From an uncultured Treponema sp. (GTDB lineage Bacteria > Spirochaetota > Spirochaetia > Treponematales > Treponemataceae), in assembly GCA_905372265.1 (NCBI GenBank), contig CAJPOL010000043.1, forward strand, positions 1 to 13,923: a stretch of 13,923 nucleotides of DNA. Reading direction: 5' to 3'. The notes under the pieces were generated by a model. That model did no database searches, was not told where the DNA came from, and saw only the letters and a program-made list of their open reading frames with translations. The position numbers were made by a program, and so were the translations under genes. Positions 1-6,233 of the stretch are shown one piece after another (positions within the stretch are counted from its first letter, which is position 1; every line of letters begins with the position of its first letter).

Positions 1-930
1 GGGCTTGCCCTTATTTTTGCTGTAGCTGCTGCCGTCATAGGTTGTAAGCAATCAGTTTCATCCGGCGCATCAGGCCCGGCGGCTGAAACCCCTAAGCCCC
101 CTGCCGACAAAACTTACACGGTTGAGGGTGTAAGCTTTCTGATGAAAGGCATAGCGAAGGTGCGGGGCGGCAGTTTGGGAAAAGACGGGTCGGCTTCGAA
201 TCCCGTTCATCCGGTTAACCTGACAGAGTACCTGATAGGCGAAACGGAGGTTACCCAAGAGCTGTGGGAGAAGGTAATGGGAGACAATCCGAGCAACTAT
301 CAAGGAAGCGATCCGGGGAAAAAGGTCGCTGACGGCGAAACGCAGGAAAAACGTCCCGTAGAGCTGATAACATGGTATCAGTGCGCTGCCTTTTGTAATG
401 AGTTGACGAAAAAGGTTGGATTGGGCGAATCGCAATGCGTGTATTACAGCGATGCAAACATGACCGCCGTATACACAGCGGCCAATGCAACAGTAAAAAC
501 GTATCCGTATCTGAATTTTAACAAAAAAGGTTTTAGACTGCCGACGGAGGCCGAATGGGAATGGGCGGCAAAGGGCGGTAAGAATCATAAATGGGCAGGT
601 ACGGATGAGCAGGGTAATCTTGATGCGTATGCATGGTACACCTCAAATGCCGGTGGCAGAACGCACGAAGTAAAGAAAAAGCGTCCGAACGGGTACGGCC
701 TGTACGATATGACGGGGAACGTGGCGGAATGGTGCATAGACGGATGGAAAGACCCTATCCCGACAAATAACCCGAATGATCCGGTGGTGTTATCCAATAT
801 TGAGTGCATGCTCCGCGGCGGTAATTTTACTAAAACGCGTGATGAGTGCGTTAATGCCGATAGAAGCGGACATTATTGGCCGCAAACGACAAGCCAGTAT
901 ACCGGCCTCCGCGTGGTACGCCGGCCGTAG
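1..930 (+). CDS. SUMF1/FGE-fold lipoprotein, 5' partial
   Basis: The reading frame is open from the first base, so the start lies left of the window; 309 residues are visible. The first codons encode a hydrophobic signal-peptide core ending in a lipobox (VIGC, Cys at visible codon 15), then a Ser/Pro/Ala-rich linker. The protein should be exported, cleaved by signal peptidase II and lipid-anchored. From about codon 70 it is a formylglycine-generating-enzyme-sulfatase (SUMF1) domain of C-type lectin fold: IGETEVTQELW (near 78-89), RLPTEAEWEWAAKGG (179-193), GYGLYDMTGNVAEWC (231-245), RGGNF (272-276) and a terminal GLRVVRR. In the catalytic segment only one Cys (codon 283) is near the two-cysteine active site of true FGE, and the earlier position is not Cys. 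A binding role is more likely than sulfatase activation. The Met at base 142 is internal, because the signal peptide precedes it in frame. A paralogue lies at the right window end. Ligand unknown. Confidence 0.9.
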   Translation, partial: GLALIFAVAAAVIGCKQSVSSGASGPAAETPKPPADKTYTVEGVSFLMKGIAKVRGGSLGKDGSASNPVHPVNLTEYLIGETEVTQELWEKVMGDNPSNYQGSDPGKKVADGETQEKRPVELITWYQCAAFCNELTKKVGLGESQCVYYSDANMTAVYTAANATVKTYPYLNFNKKGFRLPTEAEWEWAAKGGKNHKWAGTDEQGNLDAYAWYTSNAGGRTHEVKKKRPNGYGLYDMTGNVAEWCIDGWKDPIPTNNPNDPVVLSNIECMLRGGNFTKTRDECVNADRSGHYWPQTTSQYTGLRVVRRP

Positions 931-960
931 CGGCTTGTAAAAAGCTAAAATAATTGCAAG

Positions 961-1015
961 CGGGGCCGTTCCAAGAGGGTATATTTTAAACTTGTTGGAC
1001 AGCCCCGTCTTTTTT
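961..1015 (+). terminator. Rho-independent terminator after the SUMF1 gene
   Basis: CGGGGC (961-966) pairs with GCCCCG (1002-1007). An inner helix TCCAA (970-974) with TTGGA (995-999) extends the hairpin across a small internal loop. The 3' arm is followed at once by TCTTTTTT (1008-1015). It lies 31 bp after the stop codon and in the right orientation to end that transcript. Confidence 0.8.
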
Positions 1016-1054
1016 CACGCCATTTATGCCCGTATCTTGTTTTTTCGCTTCATA

Positions 1055-1083
1055 TTGCGGCTCTTCTTTTTTTTCGTTATACT
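1055..1083 (+). promoter_or_regulatory. Sigma-70-type promoter of the antiporter gene
   Basis: A -35 like TTGCGG (1055-1060), a 17-bp spacer and a -10 TATACT (1078-1083) fit the vegetative consensus well. Transcription would start near 1090, giving a leader of about 37 nt that begins just before a perfect 8-bp inverted repeat. The position just after the upstream terminator supports an independent transcription unit. Confidence 0.6.
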
Positions 1084-1094
1084 GTTAGACAATA

Positions 1095-1120
1095 TTTACC
1101 GCTGACATGCGGTAAAGGAG
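1095..1120 (+). promoter_or_regulatory. Leader hairpin overlapping the antiporter Shine-Dalgarno
   Basis: TTTACCGC (1095-1102) and GCGGTAAA (1109-1116) form a perfect 8-bp inverted repeat around the loop TGACAT. The Shine-Dalgarno AAAGGAG (1114-1120) begins inside the 3' arm, so folding would mask its first three bases and stack against the rest. The spacing to the ATG at 1127 is 6 nt. This could stabilise the mRNA or tune translation; no ligand or protein is implied by the sequence. Confidence 0.45.
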
Positions 1121-1126
1121 CTGTCT

Positions 1127-2374
1127 ATGTTTCCTAAAGAAATGCCGATAGAAGCGATTGGTCTACAGATTCTTTTTTCAGTCGGAATCATTGTTATTGC
1201 TGCAAAGTATTTCGGGCTTCTTGCAAAAAAAATCGATTTCCCGCAAGTTGCAGGTGAAATTGTCGCAGGCCTTTTGCTGCGATACCTTCCCTTCTTCCGC
1301 CATTTCGGAGAACAGGAACCTAACATAATATACAGTCAAACAAATCAGTTTATCGGATTTATGTCGAATATCGGCGTTATCTTAATTATGTTTTCCGCCG
1401 GATTGGGAACAAATTTAAAATCGCTGATTAAATCCGGTATAAAATCCACCGTTATCGCTGCTTTCGGGGTACTGGTACCGCTGATTATGGGTACCGTCAT
1501 GGCGCTCTGTTTTTGGGGTTTTGACGGATTCGGTACGCAAAACTTCTATCAGGCCTTATTTATAGGAGCAATTTTAACGGCTACTTCCGTCAGTATTACC
1601 GTTGCCGCATTAAAAGAACTCGGTAAAATCAATTCTGAAGTAGGCCAAACGATTATCAGCGCTGCTATCATTGATGATGTATTCGGCATTATTGTATTGA
1701 CGGTTGTACTTGGTTCAAGCTCCGGCAGCGGTGATTATATCGGGTTACTATTAAAAATAGTAGCATTTTTTGTTGTTTCATTGATTGTCGGATTTATCGT
1801 TTACCGTATTTTTAAATGGTATGACAACCGGCACCCCCATTCCCGCCGTATCCCGATTTACGGATTGGGGATTGCATTTATTTTTGCTTATTGCGCGGAA
1901 ACGTTTTTCGGCATTGCCGATATTACCGGCGCTTATATAGCAGGCGTTATTTTTTGCAATCTGAATGATGCCACTTATATGGAACAAAAAATCGACGTCA
2001 ACTCCTATATGTTTTTCAGTCCTCTTTTCTTTGCCAGCATCGGACTTAAAACAAATATCAACGGCATGAGCATGGAATTACTGTGGTTTGCCGTCTTTTT
2101 TGTTCTTATCGGCTGTATTTCGAAAATCATCGGATGCGGAGGCATTTCGTTACTGATGAAGTATAACCGGCGGGAAGCGCTTCAAATAGGACTCGGCATG
2201 ATGGTGCGCGGAGAGGTCGCTCTCATTGTTGCGCAAAAAGGTCTTTCCGCCGGCATGGTAAAAGCCGAGTATTTTACGCCGGTCATTGTTCTCATCATTA
2301 TCTCTTCTATGCTCGTTCCCGTTTTATTGGGTAAAGCATTCGCAGAAAAAAAGCCCGACAATATGCTCGGGTAA
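1127..2374 (+). CDS. Cation:proton antiporter, CPA2 / Na+/H+ exchanger family
   Basis: A 415-residue, very hydrophobic protein with about a dozen membrane segments and no large soluble tail. This matches the Na_H_Exchanger domain of the monovalent cation:proton antiporter-2 (CPA2) family. Landmarks are the early FPQVAGEIVAGLLL helix (near 38-51), the LTATSVSITVAALKELG segment (near 150-166) and AAIIDDVFGIIVL with adjacent aspartates D183-D184. In this family a DD pair in that membrane helix is the ion-binding site and is usually linked to electrogenic exchange. It would move Na+ or K+ against protons across the inner membrane for pH and salt balance. There is no C-terminal TrkA-N (KTN) nucleotide-binding domain, unlike KefB/KefC, so glutathione-gated K+ efflux is unlikely. 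The ATG at 1127 has a strong Shine-Dalgarno. Ion specificity cannot be read from sequence. Confidence 0.9.
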   Translation: MFPKEMPIEAIGLQILFSVGIIVIAAKYFGLLAKKIDFPQVAGEIVAGLLLRYLPFFRHFGEQEPNIIYSQTNQFIGFMSNIGVILIMFSAGLGTNLKSLIKSGIKSTVIAAFGVLVPLIMGTVMALCFWGFDGFGTQNFYQALFIGAILTATSVSITVAALKELGKINSEVGQTIISAAIIDDVFGIIVLTVVLGSSSGSGDYIGLLLKIVAFFVVSLIVGFIVYRIFKWYDNRHPHSRRIPIYGLGIAFIFAYCAETFFGIADITGAYIAGVIFCNLNDATYMEQKIDVNSYMFFSPLFFASIGLKTNINGMSMELLWFAVFFVLIGCISKIIGCGGISLLMKYNRREALQIGLGMMVRGEVALIVAQKGLSAGMVKAEYFTPVIVLIIISSMLVPVLLGKAFAEKKPDNMLG

Positions 2375-2382
2375 CATTCTTA

Positions 2383-2459
2383 CGGAATATACGGAAATAA
2401 CGTTTCTTTCCGATAGAGAAGCCCGCTGTTTCCCTATAGACATCTATATCGGTATTCCG
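2383..2459. other. Structured intergenic segment between antiporter and chemoreceptor
   Basis: Two nested inverted repeats fill this gap. The outer pair is CGGAATA (2383-2389) with TATTCCG (2453-2459). The inner pair is CCGATAGAGA (2410-2419) with TCTATATCGG (2443-2452), 9 of 10 matching. The right arms of the two stems abut exactly, while the left arms are separated by 20 nt. No U-tract follows, so it is not an ordinary intrinsic terminator, and it lies upstream of the predicted chemoreceptor promoter. Its role is unknown. Confidence 0.35.
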
Positions 2460-2472
2460 GTTCATTATAACA

Positions 2473-2501
2473 TGCACACCAAAACTGCGCTCGTATATAA
2501 T
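2473..2501 (+). promoter_or_regulatory. Probable promoter of the chemoreceptor gene
   Basis: A perfect -10 TATAAT (2496-2501) is preceded at 17 bp by TGCACA (2473-2478), a 4-of-6 match to the -35 consensus. Transcription would start near 2508, about 35 nt before the ATG. The TATAAT also suits sigma-70 rather than the sigma-28 flagellar type. Confidence 0.5.
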
Positions 2502-2542
2502 TAACACCGAATACTCAAACAACTAAATGGAGGAATAATACG

Positions 2543-4642
2543 ATGAAAAAGCGCTTTTCCATTCGTACCAAATTGATTCTCATCTTCGGTTTCCTCGTCT
2601 TGAGTGCGAGCATGCTTGAAGCTTTCTTTGCCGTCCGCACGGCGCGTAAAGCCGTTGTCGAAAAAATAGAGACGCACCTTACCGATAAGGCGAATGATGT
2701 TGCGGCGCTTATCAATGAGAAAATACATGCGGACTTTCAATTCTTGGAGGGTATTGCGAGAATGCCGCAGCTGCGGGATAACGAGGTGTCATATGCGGAA
2801 AAAATGATTCTACTGCATGAGGAAACTGCCTTTCAGGGAGGTTCTATCGTTGAACTGAACATTGCGGACACGGAAGGAAATAGACACACCCAAAACGGGG
2901 AAGTGTTTTCGGTGAGCGATAGAGATTGGTACAAAGCGGCATTGGCCGGTAACAAGTTTGTGTCGGAGCCCTTATTTTCCCGAGTACACGCAGGACAACT
3001 GATCATTGTATTTGCCGTACCGATTTATGATGATAACCATACGGTTGTCGGTATTTTAGCAGCTAACATCAAAGGAACGACGCTGTGCGACAACGTAAAA
3101 AACATTGTAGTAGGTACAACAGGAGGCTGTTATATTCTCGGTCTAACCGGAAATGTTATCGGCCATAAAAACGAACAAATTGTCTTGGAGCAGGGCAATT
3201 CGCAAAAACGGGCGGAAAAGGATGCCTCCTATGCATCGCTTGCCGCTTTTGAAAAGAAAGTATTAGCAACGGACCAAGCCACCATTGAGCACTATACCTA
3301 TAACGGCACTAGAAATATTGCTTCTCACGCAAGGGTAAAGACAACTAATTGGGCGGTAACTATAAAAGCGCCGGTCAATGAATTTATGGGAACCGTTACG
3401 GAACTCTATATTGCAATGGTAATAGTCAGTCTTATCATCTTAGTTGCGGTGCTCATTATTATTTACTTCATTGCTATCAAAATGGTTCAACCGATCAAAA
3501 CGGCTGTTTCCGCATTACAAAATATTGCGCAGGGCGAAGGGGATTTAACGGTGCGCTTGCCGCTTATCGGAAATGACGAAGTAACGGATTTGTCGGAATA
3601 TTTTAACGAGACCATTGAGAAAATAGGAGCTTCTATAAAATCAGTCGGCGAAAACAGCAAAATAATGGAAGAAATCGGGAATGACCTTGCGCTGCACATG
3701 ACAGAGACGGCAAGCGCCGTACATGAGATCAGTGCAAATATCGACGGGGTCAAGCAGCAGGCGCTTACTCAAAGCGCAAGCGTTACCGAAACAGCCGATA
3801 CCGTTGCCGACATCATCCGTACAATCAAGCAGCTGAATAGCAGTATCGAAACGCAAGCCGCCAGCGTAGCGGAATCTTCTTCTGCAGTGGAAGAAATGGT
3901 TGCCAATATTGCTTCCATCAGGCAAACGCTTGAGCAGACCGATACCGTTATTAAAACGCTCGCAACGGCAACTGCAGCGGGAAAAGAGACTATCGCGAAT
4001 GCCGGCAATGTTACTCAGAATATCGCTGAAGAGTCAGGAAGTTTGCTGGAAGCCTCAAGCGTCATCCAGCATATTGCTTCGCAGACAAATCTTCTTGCGA
4101 TGAATGCCGCTATTGAAGCAGCTCATGCAGGGGAAGCGGGGAAAGGTTTTGCCGTTGTTGCCGATGAAATCCGAAAGCTGGCCGAAGATTCTGCTGCGCA
4201 GGGTAAAACAATAACGTCCACACTCAAGACGCTGAGCGGAGAAATCGAAATGTTGTCTTCCGCCTCAAGGACAGCCGGAGATAAATTCAATGCGATTTTT
4301 AACCTATCGGAACAAGTTAAAATGATGAGTACGCGCTTAACCGAATCCATGCGCGAGCAGGAGAACGGCAGCAAGGAAGTGCTGACTGCTATAAAAAACA
4401 TCAACGCGGTAACGATAGAAGTAAAAACCGGTTCGGGAAATATGCTGCATGGCGGAGAAGGCGTTGCGCAAGAGATGAATAAACTTGATAATCTTACGCA
4501 GCTTATAGCCGACAGCATGAACGAGATGGCCTCAGGCGCAGTGCAGATCAACAATGCAATCCAAGAAGTCAACGAGATTACGCAGAAAAATAAGCAGAGT
4601 ATTGAAAGTTTAGCGCAAGAAGTTGCAAAGTTTAAAGTGTAA
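2543..4642 (+). CDS. Methyl-accepting chemotaxis protein with double-Cache sensor
   Basis: A 699-residue transmembrane chemoreceptor. TM1 is near 10-31. Residues about 35-280 form a periplasmic dCache-type ligand-binding domain with DRDWY (126-130), FAVPIYDD (157-164) and VVGILAANI (168-176). TM2 (about 286-312) leads into HAMP (about 313-366) and a long coiled-coil signalling domain. The conserved hairpin tip that contacts CheA and CheW is intact at about 508-550 (SQTNLLAMNAAIEAAHAGE, then GKGFAVVADEIRKLAE). It should sense a periplasmic small molecule and drive CheA-dependent motility control. The RxWY of the amino-acid-sensing dCache subclass is present (R127, W129, Y130), but the position I align with that motif's aspartate is Asn175, so the ligand is uncertain. 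No C-terminal CheR-tethering pentapeptide is seen. The start is fixed by GGAGGA at 2529-2534, 8 nt before the ATG. Confidence 0.95.
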   Translation: MKKRFSIRTKLILIFGFLVLSASMLEAFFAVRTARKAVVEKIETHLTDKANDVAALINEKIHADFQFLEGIARMPQLRDNEVSYAEKMILLHEETAFQGGSIVELNIADTEGNRHTQNGEVFSVSDRDWYKAALAGNKFVSEPLFSRVHAGQLIIVFAVPIYDDNHTVVGILAANIKGTTLCDNVKNIVVGTTGGCYILGLTGNVIGHKNEQIVLEQGNSQKRAEKDASYASLAAFEKKVLATDQATIEHYTYNGTRNIASHARVKTTNWAVTIKAPVNEFMGTVTELYIAMVIVSLIILVAVLIIIYFIAIKMVQPIKTAVSALQNIAQGEGDLTVRLPLIGNDEVTDLSEYFNETIEKIGASIKSVGENSKIMEEIGNDLALHMTETASAVHEISANIDGVKQQALTQSASVTETADTVADIIRTIKQLNSSIETQAASVAESSSAVEEMVANIASIRQTLEQTDTVIKTLATATAAGKETIANAGNVTQNIAEESGSLLEASSVIQHIASQTNLLAMNAAIEAAHAGEAGKGFAVVADEIRKLAEDSAAQGKTITSTLKTLSGEIEMLSSASRTAGDKFNAIFNLSEQVKMMSTRLTESMREQENGSKEVLTAIKNINAVTIEVKTGSGNMLHGGEGVAQEMNKLDNLTQLIADSMNEMASGAVQINNAIQEVNEITQKNKQSIESLAQEVAKFKV

Positions 4643-4675
4643 GGCGTTTTATAACGTAAAAGAAAACCATTAAAC

Positions 4676-4707
4676 CAGCCGCTGGAAACTTCAGTTTTGA
4701 GCGGCTG
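4676..4707. terminator. Bidirectional hairpin between converging genes
   Basis: CAGCCGCT (4676-4683) pairs perfectly with AGCGGCTG (4700-4707). After one G-G mismatch the helix continues through GAAAC (4685-4689) with GTTTT (4694-4698). It sits 33 bp after the chemoreceptor stop and 31 bp after the stop of the opposing symporter. T-rich DNA follows on the + strand (ATCTTAGTTCTT), and the - strand exit reads GGTTTAATGGTTTTCTTTT. Neither side has an uninterrupted T-run, so termination strength is uncertain. Confidence 0.65.
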
Positions 4708-4738
4708 ATCTTAGTTCTTAGAAAAGATACTTTAGAAA

Positions 4739-6088
4739 TTAGAAACCTTCCCCGCGTGCTAAGGCTACAATACAAAGTACGAGCGCAAACAAGGTGTATA
4801 CATATTTGCCGATATAGTACCACGCAGTGCCGTATTGTTTCTTTGAACCGGTGTTAACTTCGTCCAATAAATCTTCTTTTTTCATTACCCAGAACCAGGA
4901 GATGGCGCCAAGTACTGCTCCGATCGGAATAATATAGGTGGAAACCAAGTCCATCCACGGCCCCCATCCGCCGAGAATTGCACCTTTCGTTTCCGCAATC
5001 GGTTCCATAAATACCCCGATTGCAAATGTTATCACTCCAAGCAGTGTAATAGTGAATGTCCGTTTTAAATTCTTAAACCGGTGCAGCAGCGATTCTGCGA
5101 CGACCTCCAGCATGTTCTGTAAAGAAGAAATTCCGCCGAATACAACCGCTAAATAGAGGATGATACCGAATATCCGGCCGCCGGGCATTTTTTGTAAAAT
5201 GGTCGGCAATACAACAAATAAAAGTCCCGGGCCTCCTGCAGGATCCATCTGATACGCAAAGCACGCAGGAATCATTACAAGAGCTGCAACCATTGCCGCA
5301 ATGGTATCAAAAATCGCTGTGTTTTTTGCTCCGTCTACGCAATCATGCTCTTTGCTTAAATAAGCGCCGTATACAATCATGCCGGAACCGGTAATGGACA
5401 ATGAGAAAAACGCCTGCCCCATTGCCGTAACCCAAACGCTCGGATTCTTTAAGTGGGCCCAATCGGGAATAAACGAAAATTTATAGCCTTCAATGGCGCC
5501 CGGCAGAAATGCGATACGAACCGCTAAAATGAGAAACAATATAAAGAAGAGCGGCATCATTATTTTATTCGATTTTTCAATCGTATGCGCTCCAAGCGTA
5601 ATGGTGAATAGCGTAATAATGATAATGACCACATGATAGGGAACAACGCTGAACGGTTTAAATGCAAAGGATTCAAACCACTGACCCGGATTTACCGTCA
5701 TAATGGAACCGAAAAGCGATTGGGTAAAGGCTTTTAGTACATACGAGATGATAACTGCGTATCCGATTGCGATTGTCATTGACCCGATAAGCGGCAGCCA
5801 CCCGACGACTTTTCCGATGCCTTCAAGGTTTTTTGTACCGTGCTTCCATGCATATGCATAGGAACCGAGTGTTCCCGTTCCGCTGCGTCTGCCTATTGCA
5901 TACTCGGCGGACAGCCCTACATAGCCGAAAAGGACGATGAAAAGCAGATAGATGATGAGAAACGCTCCTCCGCCGTTACTGCCGAGCTTATACGGAAAGC
6001 CCCACACATTTGCCATACCGACTGCAGAACCGACACAGGCTAAGACAAACCCCCATTTGCTTACAAACCTGTTGTGTTTTTCATGCAT
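4739..6088 (-). CDS. Sodium-dependent transporter, NSS (SNF) family
   Basis: A 449-residue inner-membrane symporter of the neurotransmitter:sodium symporter family (LeuT fold), which in bacteria usually takes up amino acids or related amines with Na+. The TM1 signature is clear: GMANVWGFPY (24-33) then NGGGAF (38-43), with N27 matching the Na+-binding Asn of LeuT. The unwound TM6 segment FFSLSITGSGMIVYGAYL (227-244) and the TM8 Ser pair S321-S322 are also in place. About eleven hydrophobic segments fit the bacterial size class. In the usual NVWRFP motif the Arg, which forms the outer gate in LeuT, is Gly30 here. The start is ATG at 6088 because GGAGG lies 6 nt upstream; a Met 12 codons earlier has no such site. 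The gene lies 145 bp downstream of rel on the same strand. Substrate unknown. Confidence 0.93.
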   Translation of the reverse strand: MHEKHNRFVSKWGFVLACVGSAVGMANVWGFPYKLGSNGGGAFLIIYLLFIVLFGYVGLSAEYAIGRRSGTGTLGSYAYAWKHGTKNLEGIGKVVGWLPLIGSMTIAIGYAVIISYVLKAFTQSLFGSIMTVNPGQWFESFAFKPFSVVPYHVVIIIITLFTITLGAHTIEKSNKIMMPLFFILFLILAVRIAFLPGAIEGYKFSFIPDWAHLKNPSVWVTAMGQAFFSLSITGSGMIVYGAYLSKEHDCVDGAKNTAIFDTIAAMVAALVMIPACFAYQMDPAGGPGLLFVVLPTILQKMPGGRIFGIILYLAVVFGGISSLQNMLEVVAESLLHRFKNLKRTFTITLLGVITFAIGVFMEPIAETKGAILGGWGPWMDLVSTYIIPIGAVLGAISWFWVMKKEDLLDEVNTGSKKQYGTAWYYIGKYVYTLFALVLCIVALARGEGF

Positions 6089-6094
6089 AATAAA

Positions 6095-6099
6095 CCTCC
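6095..6099 (-). promoter_or_regulatory. Shine-Dalgarno deciding the symporter start
   Basis: GGAGG on the - strand lies 6 nt before ATG at 6088. It falls inside the longer frame that would open at 6124, so that earlier Met is in the leader and not the start. The protein then begins MHEKHNRF, as is usual just before TM1 in this family. Confidence 0.85.
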
Positions 6100-6233
6100 A
6101 CTTACGATTTTTGCTGAATTTCATGTATCAATGACACTCATAATTCAAGTGTATAACAGTTTTTTTCAAAAGTCGAGGAAAATATTTACTAAAACACAAC
6201 TTTGCGGACGATTGACGGTAAATACAAATTCGG

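Noticed and set aside
70..588. Open frame of 172 codons on the - strand
   Set aside because: It is antisense to the SUMF1 lipoprotein, whose frame is continuous and rich in family motifs; the antisense product has no recognisable domain.
2350..2374. Hairpin CCCGA/TCGGG over the antiporter stop, followed by seven Ts on the - strand
   Set aside because: It has the shape of a - strand terminator, but no - strand gene ends here, the stem is only 5 bp, and the T-run is simply lysine codons of the antiporter.
4123..4572. Open frame of 149 codons on the - strand inside the chemoreceptor
   Set aside because: It is a mirror of the Ala/Glu/Ser-rich coiled-coil signalling domain. The sense product is beyond doubt.
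6089..6124. Longer N-terminus for the NSS transporter starting at 6124
   Set aside because: The GGAGG site at 6095-6099 lies inside that extension, so translation should start at 6088.
6125..6233. Terminator between rel and the NSS transporter
   Set aside because: Only a weak ATTTAC/GTAAAT pairing with a 28-nt loop is present. Neither a convincing terminator nor a well-spaced promoter could be supported, so read-through from rel remains possible.
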